A DNA stretch of 64,000 bases, from positions 1-64,000 of the forward strand of contig JAIXSY010000020.1 of the NCBI GenBank assembly GCA_027484445.1, written 5' to 3'. The DNA comes from Verrucomicrobiaceae bacterium. Its GTDB lineage: Bacteria; Verrucomicrobiota; Verrucomicrobiia; Verrucomicrobiales; Verrucomicrobiaceae. Of the stretch, positions 7,009 to 14,487 are shown in pieces (the stretch's first letter is position 1; every line of letters begins with the position of its first letter). Under the pieces are notes generated by a model. It had not been told where the DNA came from. It did no database searches and saw only the letters and a list, made by a program, of their open reading frames with translations. The position numbers and the translations under genes are program-made.

Positions 7009-8853
7009 ATGAACTCATCTAACGATCCACATACCTTCGAAGCCACTTTTATCGACCGCTTTCGAGGCCGCCAAATCAAGGTTCCCGACTATCAGCGTGC
7101 CTATTCCTGGGAGAGCAAGCAGATTGAGTTGTTCATTGGCGATCTCATCGATCAAAACAAAGGGGGCGGGTACTACTTCGGGCACTTCATCGTGGAGGAC
7201 ACGGCCTATGCAGTGGAGCTGGTGGATGGTCAGCAGAGGCTTACCACTCTGGTTTTGTTCCTCCATGTATGCCAGATGCTAAAGCCAGAGTTATGCACGC
7301 ATGGCCTCTTTAGCCTCTGTGATCGTTTTGAAACGGTGGGGTATGACCAAGCAGCCTTGCTCAATCTGCGGAAATGGGCTGCGGCCCTGCTGGAACGCGA
7401 AGGCAAGGCAGAACCGGAGGACGATGCCATCCTGAAAGCTCTCCAGCTTGATGCAAATACCTACACTCACTCCCAGCGCAGGCTGGCCCTGGCCATGTGG
7501 AATTTTCATCGTGCCTTTGAGAAGCAGGTGCTGGAGACATGTCGGATACCCGACTATGTCCAGATGCTCTCCAGCGCGCTGTGTTCCTGCCATGTCGCCA
7601 AGGACAAGACGGTCGCCGTAAACATCTTCGAGATGCACAATACTCGGGGCGTGCCGCTGAAACTGATCGAGGTGGTCAAAGCCAAGCTAATGAAGGCGGT
7701 CTATGATGCAGGCGGGTCACAGCGAGAGAAGGACATCCAAGCCATCCAGGCAGAATTTGCCATCATCCATGCCTATGAGGAAAGACTGATCGTCTCCAGC
7801 TTTCGAGGACAGATGTCCATCAAAGAAATTTTAACTCATCATCTGCGTGTGGTGGACGACGCTGGAAAGCAGGGCGGCGATGCGATGAATCAACCGCCAA
7901 GGAATGCCAGCGCTGATGATTTGATCAGCTACATCACGAAAAAGCTAAGCGCTACTTATGCGCTCGTGCTGGCACGCGAGCTCAGGAAGTCTGTGCAATT
8001 CCTCTGTGATGCACTGCCGCAGTGGGATCATTCTGAAAAACTGGTGGGGGATGTGATGATCCTGCACCGCGGCCTCAGTTGTGAGTTCTTTCTCCTGGTT
8101 TGCCGTCGGCTTGAATCTGCGGATGGGAAAGCTGATGGCACAGTATCACCTGCCACCCTTCGTCTCTGGGAAAAACTGCTCTTCACCCACGACTTTCACA
8201 CCCGCTACCATAACCTGAAAGGCACGAGAGACGACTTCCCGGGCCTGTTTTCGAAGTTTGATCGACGAGAAGCGTCCATCGCCGAAAAAATCGAAATCAA
8301 AGTCAGAGAAGGCTTCCGTAAGGATAAGACGGAAGGCGACCTCCAAAAGGTGGTTCGAGATGATCTCTTGAACGGCAAGCCATGGTTTTTGAACTCAGCT
8401 TTCAACGGTTGGCGCAACAAAGTTATATATGCCCTTTACAAGTATGAGATCGATCAGGGGGCAGATATCCGGCGAGTCATGAAGGAGAGCATCTCCGTCG
8501 AGCACATTCTGCCTCAGGAATGGGACTGGAAATGGATCGAGGAAAAAGACTTCCCGCCAAAGCAATTCGAGTCACCAGAACAGCGTGAAAAACATCGCCG
8601 CGAGCGCAGGCCTGAGGTGGGGGCATTCATCAATGGCCTTGGAAATTTGCTTCTGGTAACCCGGGAACAAAACTCTGCCCTCGGCAACGAACATCCTGCC
8701 GAGAAAAGCTACACCCACATCTGCCAAGGTGGCTCCTATGCGGAGCACGAGAGCCGTCGAGAAGACTGGAAAACCTCCGAGAAGTGGGCGGAGCTGATCC
8801 GGCAGCGCGGTGAGAGGATTTTCGACTTCGTCCTGAACACGATGCTGAAATAG
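7009..8853 (+). CDS. DUF262/DUF1524 (GmrSD-like) restriction-type endonuclease
   Basis: A 614-residue protein. The N-terminal DUF262 (ParB/GmrS-like) domain shows KVPDYQRAYSW (~24-34) and DGQQRLTT (73-80), the NTP-binding motifs of the family. The C-terminal DUF1524 (HNH, GmrD-like) domain shows SVEHILPQ (~496-503), LGNLLL (~544-549) and N-x-x-L-G-N further on. This single-chain S-D fusion is the usual layout of type IV enzymes that cleave modified phage DNA, and of BrxU-like proteins. Its intact motifs suggest a working enzyme. It ends ~40 bp before a broken copy of the PQQ gene 5' end, so it closes the cargo block. The substrate modification cannot be read from sequence. Confidence 0.9.
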   Translation: MNSSNDPHTFEATFIDRFRGRQIKVPDYQRAYSWESKQIELFIGDLIDQNKGGGYYFGHFIVEDTAYAVELVDGQQRLTTLVLFLHVCQMLKPELCTHGLFSLCDRFETVGYDQAALLNLRKWAAALLEREGKAEPEDDAILKALQLDANTYTHSQRRLALAMWNFHRAFEKQVLETCRIPDYVQMLSSALCSCHVAKDKTVAVNIFEMHNTRGVPLKLIEVVKAKLMKAVYDAGGSQREKDIQAIQAEFAIIHAYEERLIVSSFRGQMSIKEILTHHLRVVDDAGKQGGDAMNQPPRNASADDLISYITKKLSATYALVLARELRKSVQFLCDALPQWDHSEKLVGDVMILHRGLSCEFFLLVCRRLESADGKADGTVSPATLRLWEKLLFTHDFHTRYHNLKGTRDDFPGLFSKFDRREASIAEKIEIKVREGFRKDKTEGDLQKVVRDDLLNGKPWFLNSAFNGWRNKVIYALYKYEIDQGADIRRVMKESISVEHILPQEWDWKWIEEKDFPPKQFESPEQREKHRRERRPEVGAFINGLGNLLLVTREQNSALGNEHPAEKSYTHICQGGSYAEHESRREDWKTSEKWAELIRQRGERIFDFVLNTMLK

Positions 8854-8890
8854 CCCAAACTAATCATCGTGAGATCCTTCATCTACCCAG

Positions 8891-9067
8891 ACTGCTCAAC
8901 CCACGCCCTGGCAGCTCCACCTTCCAGTCGATGGCGACCTTCGGCCCTGGAGCCGTGGCTTCGGTGGAAACAGCGGAAGCATTCGGGCTACGGAACTGCG
9001 GCCAATCGGCCACCAATGACGAATGCAGAATAGCGAATGAAGAAAGGAGGCAGGAAGCAGGTTTCAT
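8891..9067 (-). pseudogene. Truncated second copy of the PQQ protein gene (5' end only)
   Basis: From the ATG at 9067 the frame encodes MKPASCLLSSFAILHSS and continues ADWPQFRSPNASAVST, then stays parallel to the intact protein as far as ELPGRGLSS, where homology ends and the frame soon stops. Signal peptide and mature N-terminus are kept; all propeller blades are absent. Many of the differences from the intact gene are third-position changes, as if both copies had once been coding. It lies in the same orientation as the intact gene 5 kb away. Confidence 0.85.
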
Positions 9068-9103
9068 AAATAGCAAAAATCCGATTAAAGTTTGAAAATG
9101 CCC

Positions 9104-9595
9104 TTATCGAGGTAAACAAAGGCAAAACTTAGCCAAAAAAGGAAAAAGTCCGCAGAGACTGATCAAGAATAAAACAACCTTCCAAATTGGTTTCGATCTT
9201 TGGCAAGCTATGCCCCAATTACTATCTTCGAATGGTATTTCGTCTGGTTTGCGGTGAATGCCATCTGGGAAAAGTGGGTCCTTGAAAATTTGCGTTTCAA
9301 TCTTGTTTAGCGAATCAGAAGTCTGTCGCTCAAGGGCGGAATGCCGACAAAAAAGCTGTAGAGAAGCGAAACCAATTCCAGCAGAAGCTAAGCCAGAAAG
9401 GACCCTGTAGAAGTCACTACGTTCGTCGGCGCTGGCAAATGCTATATCCAGAAGGAATGCTTGTGCAGTTAGGGAGATAATAGGCACTTGCCACAACATT
9501 TGGTCATAAGCCAATCGCTTGCTGACAAGCGCTGAATACATACAACAAAGAGTTTCTTGTCTCAGTGCTTCTCGCGTTTTGTTATCGTCACACAT
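9104..9595 (-). CDS. Small membrane protein, family not recognised
   Basis: 163 residues with two hydrophobic pairs: MLWQVPIISLTAQAFLLDIAFA (~33-55) followed closely by a Gly/Ala-rich helix (VLSGLASAGIGFASLQLF), and a C-terminal helix (VVLFLISLCGLFPFLAKF). The loop between them is polar and probably cytoplasmic. A tandem helix pair early in a small protein recalls SLATT-type effector membrane proteins, but no diagnostic motif was found, so this is only a resemblance. The DNA is AT-richer than its surroundings. It lies between the broken PQQ copy and a relic of the HEAT-like gene, i.e. inside the accessory zone. Confidence 0.65.
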   Translation of the reverse strand: MCDDNKTREALRQETLCCMYSALVSKRLAYDQMLWQVPIISLTAQAFLLDIAFASADERSDFYRVLSGLASAGIGFASLQLFCRHSALERQTSDSLNKIETQIFKDPLFPDGIHRKPDEIPFEDSNWGIACQRSKPIWKVVLFLISLCGLFPFLAKFCLCLPR

Positions 9596-9620
9596 GCTGG
9601 TTATTAAAAGTGTTTAGCTG

Positions 9621-9674
9621 CTAGTTCTTTGCCAAAATCGCCGTGGCGTTCTCATCGAAAATGTGAAGCTGCGA
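9621..9674 (-). pseudogene. Relic of the 3' end of the HEAT-like secreted protein gene
   Basis: Minus-strand codons ending in TAG at 9621-9623 read QLHIFDENATAILAKN. The intact gene at 10452-11561 ends QLRICDETGTAILAKK, and the DNA shares GCCAAAATCGCCGT and neighbouring blocks. Only about 17 codons match. The relic lies 3' of the intact gene, in the same orientation, with the ParDE module in between. Confidence 0.7.
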
Positions 9675-9847
9675 AAGTAGACGAAAAGCACCGTTGAAGC
9701 TGGCGGCAGAGCCCGTAGTGACAACAGGGAAAGCGTCGAATCCATGGATGGATGGTAACGCATGATCCTGTTCAAATCTACCTTGATGGCGGCCTGGCCT
9801 CCTGAATCAAATTTGACAATGATGGCCAGGGTGAGGACTATCCGGTC

Positions 9848-10099
9848 ATGACCATCACCCTGCCCGCCGCTTTTGAAGCCTTCATTAGCCAGAAGGTCGC
9901 CTCAGGGGTTTATGGAAGTGCGGAGGAGGTGGTCGCGGAGTCGCTGGGCCTGCTCAAGCGTCAGGAGCATTGGAAGCAATCGGTAGCCGCGAAAATCGAG
10001 GAAGGACTGCATGACCTGGACGCGGGTCATACTTTGACGGAAGCGGAGTCCAGGCGCGAGATGGAGGCATTCAAGAGCCGTTGGCGCTCAGGGGCATGA
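9848..10099 (+). CDS. ParD-type antitoxin
   Basis: 83 residues beginning MTITLPAAFEAFISQKVASG, the beta-strand plus helix start of ParD/CopG ribbon-helix-helix antitoxins, with SAEEVVAESLGLL as the dimerising helix. The charged C-terminal half would wrap the toxin. Its stop overlaps the start of the toxin gene (ATGA), the classic translational coupling. Such antitoxins repress their own promoter. The ATG at 9848 is chosen because the RHH motif begins there. The 250 bp upstream contain only the relic at 9621-9674 and no clear operator. Confidence 0.9.
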   Translation: MTITLPAAFEAFISQKVASGVYGSAEEVVAESLGLLKRQEHWKQSVAAKIEEGLHDLDAGHTLTEAESRREMEAFKSRWRSGA

Positions 10100-10386
10100 G
10101 GGCGGTTTACAGCCGCGCGGCACAGGATGACCTGCAAGAAATCTGGGTCTATGTCGCGGAGAACGACCCAGTGGCCGCCGACAAGCTGGAAGAGGCCATC
10201 CGCGGCGAAGTGCGGAGGCTGGCAAAGCTGCCGTCGCTCGGACACCGGCGTCGTGATCTGACCGTCCATGATCTATGGTTCTACACGGTCAGGAAAAACT
10301 ACCTGATCGTTTATCGTCGCGCGGAGACTTTGGAAATCGTCCGAATCCTGCACGGCGCGCGTGATGCCGTTCAGGAGCTTGACTGA
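10096..10386 (+). CDS. ParE-type toxin
   Basis: 96 residues from the ATG at 10096, which overlaps the antitoxin stop. The RelE/ParE fold is evident: AVYSRAAQDDLQEIWVYVAE, an Arg/Leu-rich middle (RRLAKLPSLGHRRRDL) and the terminal strand pair YLIVYRRAE and VRILHGARD. ParE toxins poison DNA gyrase, while RelE relatives cleave mRNA on ribosomes; the lack of an obvious RelE catalytic triad favours ParE. The module lies between the intact 3' end of the HEAT-like gene and a relic of that same 3' end. Confidence 0.9.
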   Translation: MRAVYSRAAQDDLQEIWVYVAENDPVAADKLEEAIRGEVRRLAKLPSLGHRRRDLTVHDLWFYTVRKNYLIVYRRAETLEIVRILHGARDAVQELD

Positions 10387-10451
10387 CGCATCACCTGAGC
10401 CAGGCGGAGCTGGGTGGCATCGCGGATCACGTCGCGGGTGGGGGCCACGAA

Positions 10452-11561
10452 TCACTTCTTCGCCAAAATCGCCGTTCCCGTTTCATCGCAGATGCGGAGC
10501 TGGAACTGCCACTCGACGGTCCAGGTTTCGGTTTGCTCGTTCTGGCAGCATTTGACGAGGATCTTGTTTTTGCCCTTCTGAAGCTTCACGGGGAGCTTGT
10601 ATTGGTCGAGCTTGGCGCCGCGATGGTATTCATCGCGGGCGAAGATGAGCTGACCGTTGAGCCAGACTTTCCAGCCGTTTTTGCAGCCAAGGCGGATCTG
10701 GGCTTCGCGCTCTTCGCCGGACTCAAACTCAGTGTAGGCGTAGCCAGTGACCTCCTTGAGCATGGTGTAGGGCTTGTTGAAGTCGATCTGGCCGTACTCG
10801 TCGGTGCTGGTGTAGTCGATCCATTTGGCTTCGGTGTTTTTGCCGGGGTAGGTGGCGGTGAGGTCGATCTTCTCTTCGGGTGGGAAGACGGTGTCGAAGC
10901 CCTTGCGCTCGACGTTCGTGAAGGGGGCGATGAGCTTCCAGCTGCGTACGAAACCGAAGTGCGTGGGCAGATCGACGGGGCTGCCGAGGTCCTTTAGCTT
11001 CTTTGCGAGATCCTTGATCTGGTCTTCATCGCGCGCGCCCTTCATGGCCTGCTGGAAGGCGGTCAAAGCGGCGTCCTTCTTGCCCTGCGCTAGCGCTTCA
11101 TCGCCAGCGCTGGTGAGCTTCGACACAGGATGGCGGCGGAGTTCGCTGCTGGGGTCTTCGAGGAGCTGGGGGGTGATTTTCTCCGCCAGTTCAGGTTTCG
11201 CGCGCTGAATGAGATCGAAGGCGACGACGCGAGGCGCGGCGCTGTTCTTCGTGTCCATGAGGAAGGCCTGCACGGCCTCGACCGGCAGCTTTTTCGCAGC
11301 GATGGCCTGGTCGGCGACAACTCCGATGGCCGCACGCAGCCAGTTTTCGGCGAGAGGATTGGCCCCGTTCATGGCCGCGAGGATCTCGGGCAGCGTGGCT
11401 GGATCGGCTTTGGCGATCTGCTGCCAGGCGGCGGTGGCTTTTTCATTGCCTTCGCCCTCCTTTTGCACCGCACGCAGGGCTGCGAGGGGCTGTTCGAGGC
11501 TAGCGGCGCTGGAGTGGCTGACGAAAAGCAGACTGAGAAGGGCAGTGCGGGGGATTTTCAT
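10452..11561 (-). CDS. Secreted protein with HEAT-like helices and a C-terminal beta-sandwich
   Basis: 369 residues with a signal peptide (MKIPRTALLSLLFVSHSSAA). Residues ~25-190 are Ala/Leu-rich helices resembling HEAT or TPR solenoids (LPEILAAMNGANP, EAVQAFLMDT, AFQQAMKGARD). From ~205 the protein switches to beta-rich sequence with FVRSWKLIAPF, GWKVWLNGQLIFARDEYHR and KLQKGKNKILVKCCQ, the pattern of galactose-binding-like domains found C-terminally in planctomycete/verrucomicrobial exported proteins. No catalytic residues are seen, so binding or scaffolding outside the cell is the likely role. The end of this gene is repeated as a relic at 9621-9674. Confidence 0.75.
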   Translation of the reverse strand: MKIPRTALLSLLFVSHSSAASLEQPLAALRAVQKEGEGNEKATAAWQQIAKADPATLPEILAAMNGANPLAENWLRAAIGVVADQAIAAKKLPVEAVQAFLMDTKNSAAPRVVAFDLIQRAKPELAEKITPQLLEDPSSELRRHPVSKLTSAGDEALAQGKKDAALTAFQQAMKGARDEDQIKDLAKKLKDLGSPVDLPTHFGFVRSWKLIAPFTNVERKGFDTVFPPEEKIDLTATYPGKNTEAKWIDYTSTDEYGQIDFNKPYTMLKEVTGYAYTEFESGEEREAQIRLGCKNGWKVWLNGQLIFARDEYHRGAKLDQYKLPVKLQKGKNKILVKCCQNEQTETWTVEWQFQLRICDETGTAILAKK

Positions 11562-11622
11562 GCGATGGAAAGGATGCTACCCGCAAAGAACGCCGCAGGA
11601 CAAGGCCACGTTTCGCGCCGTG

Positions 11623-12075
11623 TCAGAGCGGTGTGCGCAGGCCGATGGCCCTGGCGAGCTTCCTCTGTCGGGCATCGAAGGTCAGGAAATCCCTGACGGC
11701 CAAGTGCTTGGCGGTGGCGACGTGCAGGATGTCCAGGGTGCGGTGGCCGCCTTTCACGGCGTGGCTGCTGGAAAGGAACTCCGCCATGCGCAGCACCGCA
11801 TCGTGGTCCACGGCAACGATCTGGACGATGCCCGAGGACAGGTCGGCCTCCCAGTCCGCCAGCATCTGGTCGGCCTCGTGCTGGCCGTAGCCCTTGGTTT
11901 TGTCCTGGCCATGCAGCCAGACCTGCAGGCGGATGGCCTGGCGGAATTCAAACTCCAGCAAGGGCGAGGCATGGAGCGGCTGCTTGAGCGTGTGCCGAAA
12001 AGCAATCGCAGCCGCCGTGTGCTCCTGGCGGCGATAGAGAGAGCACAAGAAACTGGTGTCAGGGTAGGTGTTCAT
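11623..12075 (-). CDS. PIN-domain toxin (VapC-like)
   Basis: 150 residues. PIN acidic residues can be placed at D6 (YPDTSF), E41 (LLEFEF), D115 (TLDILHVA) and D134 (LTFDARQ), enough to bind Mg2+. PIN toxins are endoribonucleases that cut tRNA or rRNA. The ATG overlaps the stop of the upstream Phd-type antitoxin by 4 bp. It is somewhat longer than a typical VapC (~130 residues). Confidence 0.9.
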   Translation of the reverse strand: MNTYPDTSFLCSLYRRQEHTAAAIAFRHTLKQPLHASPLLEFEFRQAIRLQVWLHGQDKTKGYGQHEADQMLADWEADLSSGIVQIVAVDHDAVLRMAEFLSSSHAVKGGHRTLDILHVATAKHLAVRDFLTFDARQRKLARAIGLRTPL

Positions 12076-12326
12076 GGCTCGCCCGTCTCCAAAGCCCGCA
12101 TTTCCTCGACCTCCTGGGCGGTAAAGCAGCGGTCACCCCAGATTTTGCGAATCCTTGCCTCAAAGTCCGGCAGAACGAGCGGCCTAGCGGGCGGGGCGGC
12201 CTTGGGCTTGGTCAGCGTGGCGATGGGCTTATTGTGCTTCGTGATCTGGATCTCCTGGCCGCTGGCCAGCCAGGCCTCGATCTTGGGGAAGTCGTAGCGC
12301 AGGTCGCGGACGGTGGCGGTTTTCAT
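12072..12326 (-). CDS. Phd/YefM-type antitoxin
   Basis: 84 residues. MKTATVRDLRYDFPKIEAWL, then GQEIQITKHNKPIATL, is the canonical Phd/YefM DNA-binding fold. The C-terminal region (FEARIRKIWGDRCFTAQEVE) would bind the PIN toxin encoded immediately downstream. The ATG at 12326 is chosen over longer frames because the Phd fold starts there. A perfect palindrome at 12340-12355, 14 bp upstream of the start, is the likely autoregulatory operator. Confidence 0.9.
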   Translation of the reverse strand: MKTATVRDLRYDFPKIEAWLASGQEIQITKHNKPIATLTKPKAAPPARPLVLPDFEARIRKIWGDRCFTAQEVEEMRALETGEP

Positions 12327-12339
12327 GATGCGGAAAAGT

Positions 12340-12355
12340 ATCACAAATCTGTGAT
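12340..12355. promoter_or_regulatory. Palindromic operator candidate of the Phd/PIN module
   Basis: ATCACA-AATC-TGTGAT, perfect 6-bp arms around a 4-bp spacer, just upstream of the antitoxin start. Size and position match Phd/YefM binding sites. It also lies about 50 bp upstream of the divergent glgE start. Confidence 0.6.
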
Positions 12356-12405
12356 GGAATGTCCAGCGGCGCTTTTCCTTGCTGAAGCCGCCAGCTTCCC
12401 GTGCC

Positions 12406-14391
12406 ATGGATGCGCTCCGTTTCCCGATCCCCATGCCTGCCGCCGCCCACGCTCCCACCGTCGTCATCGAAAACTTCTACCCCTGCCTGGAGGGTGGACG
12501 CCACCCCGTCAAGCGCATCACGGGCGAGCCGCTGGAGGTGTGGTGCGACCTTTTCACCGACGGTCACGTGGTCATGTCCGCCGTGCTAAAATGGAAGCAG
12601 GCCGGCTCCAAGCGCTGGTTTGAGGCCCCCATGAGCGCGGCGGACAATGACCGCTGGCATGGCACCTGCGTCTTTGAATCCATCGGCCGCTGGGAATATG
12701 TGGTTGAGGCCTGGGCTGACAGCTACAAAGGCTGGAAAAAGACCTTCGCCGTGCGCGTGCAGGCCAAAGACCCCGACGTGCCCATCGAGGCGCAGGAAGG
12801 TGCCAAGCTGCTGCGGGAAGCTGCCAAGCGCGCCCGTGCCGCCGGAGCGCCCGAGTGTGCCAAGGAGCTGAACGACGTGGCCGACCTCTTGTGCAGCCTG
12901 CCGCCGGAGGAAATCCTGGAAGTGCTCGTCTCTGAGGAGCTGCAAGAGCTGATGGACGCCTACGCCGACCGCAGCCTGTCCACCACCAGCCAGCCGCTGA
13001 AAGTCATCGTCGAGCGCGAGCGCGCCCGTTTTTCCGCTTGGTATGAATTCTTCCCCCGCAACGCCGAAGGCCGCGCCGACAAGCACAGCACCTTCCGCGA
13101 CTGTTTGCCACGCCTGGACGACGCCAAGGCGATGGGCTTTGACACCATCTACTTCCCACCCATCCACCCCATCGGCATCACCGCGCGGAAGGGGAAAAAC
13201 AACACCCTCACCACCTACGAGGGCGATGTCGGCAGCCCCTGGGCCATCGGTGGCCCCGCAGGGGGTCATCGCGAGGTCGAACCCGCGCTGGGCACCGTGG
13301 AGGACTTCATCTGGCTCGTCGGCGAGGCGCAGAAGCGCGGCCTGGAGATCGCGCTGGATTTTGCCATCAACTGCTCCCCCGACCACCCCTACGTCAAAGA
13401 CCATCCCGACTGGTTCTACCAGCGCCCCGACGGCAGCATTCGTTATGCCGAAAACCCGCCGAAGAAGTATCAGGACATCTACCCGCTGAACTTCCACTGC
13501 GCCGACTGGAAAAACCTCTGGCGCGAGCTGATCGACGTCGTGCTCTTCTGGGTGGACAAAGGCGTGAAGATCTTCCGCGTGGACAACCCGCACACCAAGC
13601 CCGTGTCCTTCTGGGAGGAGCTGATCAGCACCGTGCAGCGCAAGCACCCCGAGGTCATCTTCCTCTCCGAGGCCTTCACCAAGCCCAAGATGATGCAGGC
13701 CCTGGGCAAGGTGGGCTTCAGCCAGAGCTACACCTACTTCACTTGGCGCGAGGACAAGCATGGCCTCACCGACTACGCGAAGGAGCTGACCCAAGGTGAG
13801 ATGCGCTGGTATTACCGAGGCAACTTCTGGCCCAACACGCCGGACATCCTGCCCTTCTACCTGCAAAATGCCCCCAGCAGCGTCTTCCGCCTGCGCGCCG
13901 CCCTGGCCGCCACCCTCATGCCCAGCTGGGGCATGTACAGCGGCTACGAGCTGTGTGAAAACCAGCCCCTTCCCGGCAAGGAGGAATACCTGGACTCCGA
14001 GAAATTCCAGCTGCGCCAGCGCGATCACGACGCACCCGGCAACATCAAGGGCTTTATCGCCCGCCTAAACCACATCCGCCGGGACAACCCGGCCATGCAG
14101 CTCTACGACAACCTCGTCTTCCACCCCACCAGCCACGACCAGATCCTCTGCTACAGCAAAGCCACCCCGGACCGGCACAACCGCCTCCTCTGCGTCATCA
14201 GCCTGGATGGCTTCGGCACCGTCGTCGGCACCGTGCAGGTCGATCTCGCTGCCCTCGGTCTCGACGGCAGCCGCCCCTACCGCGTGCACGACCTCATGCA
14301 CGGCCACACCTACACCTGGCACGGCTCCGAAAACTACGTGGAACTGAACCCCGCCGGCACCTCACTGCACATCTTTAAAATCGAGCAGTGA
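12406..14391 (+). CDS. glgE: GlgE: alpha-1,4-glucan:maltose-1-phosphate maltosyltransferase
   Basis: 661 residues from the ATG at 12406. GlgE (GH13_3) extends alpha-1,4-glucans with maltose-1-phosphate in the TreS-Mak-GlgE route to glycogen. The N-terminal beta domain (VIENFYPCLEGGRHPVKRI) is typical. The barrel shows FDTIYFPPIHPIG, the ALDFAINCSPDHP region, the nucleophile Asp in FRVDNPHTKP and the acid/base Glu in FLSEAFTKP. Family length is about 650-680, so it is full length. No treS, mak or glgB lies nearby, so the pathway partners must be elsewhere. It diverges from the antitoxin gene with an ~80-bp spacer. Confidence 0.96.
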   Translation: MDALRFPIPMPAAAHAPTVVIENFYPCLEGGRHPVKRITGEPLEVWCDLFTDGHVVMSAVLKWKQAGSKRWFEAPMSAADNDRWHGTCVFESIGRWEYVVEAWADSYKGWKKTFAVRVQAKDPDVPIEAQEGAKLLREAAKRARAAGAPECAKELNDVADLLCSLPPEEILEVLVSEELQELMDAYADRSLSTTSQPLKVIVERERARFSAWYEFFPRNAEGRADKHSTFRDCLPRLDDAKAMGFDTIYFPPIHPIGITARKGKNNTLTTYEGDVGSPWAIGGPAGGHREVEPALGTVEDFIWLVGEAQKRGLEIALDFAINCSPDHPYVKDHPDWFYQRPDGSIRYAENPPKKYQDIYPLNFHCADWKNLWRELIDVVLFWVDKGVKIFRVDNPHTKPVSFWEELISTVQRKHPEVIFLSEAFTKPKMMQALGKVGFSQSYTYFTWREDKHGLTDYAKELTQGEMRWYYRGNFWPNTPDILPFYLQNAPSSVFRLRAALAATLMPSWGMYSGYELCENQPLPGKEEYLDSEKFQLRQRDHDAPGNIKGFIARLNHIRRDNPAMQLYDNLVFHPTSHDQILCYSKATPDRHNRLLCVISLDGFGTVVGTVQVDLAALGLDGSRPYRVHDLMHGHTYTWHGSENYVELNPAGTSLHIFKIEQ

Positions 14392-14487
14392 ATTGCTGAT
14401 GCCAAACGCTAGGCTGATTGGAAGAAGGGCCAGAGGATGCTTCAGGCCATATTCAGCAGACGAAGAATTGGGCTTCACTGCCTATCT

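Noticed and set aside
9813..9841. Sigma-70 promoter (TTGACA) for parDE
   Set aside because: The -35-like hexamer is good, but the matching -10 is poor (GACTAT) and lies only 7 bp before the start codon.
12586..14028. 480-codon open frame opposite glgE
   Set aside because: Long antisense frames are expected in GC-rich coding DNA; composition is low-complexity and glgE motifs are unambiguous.
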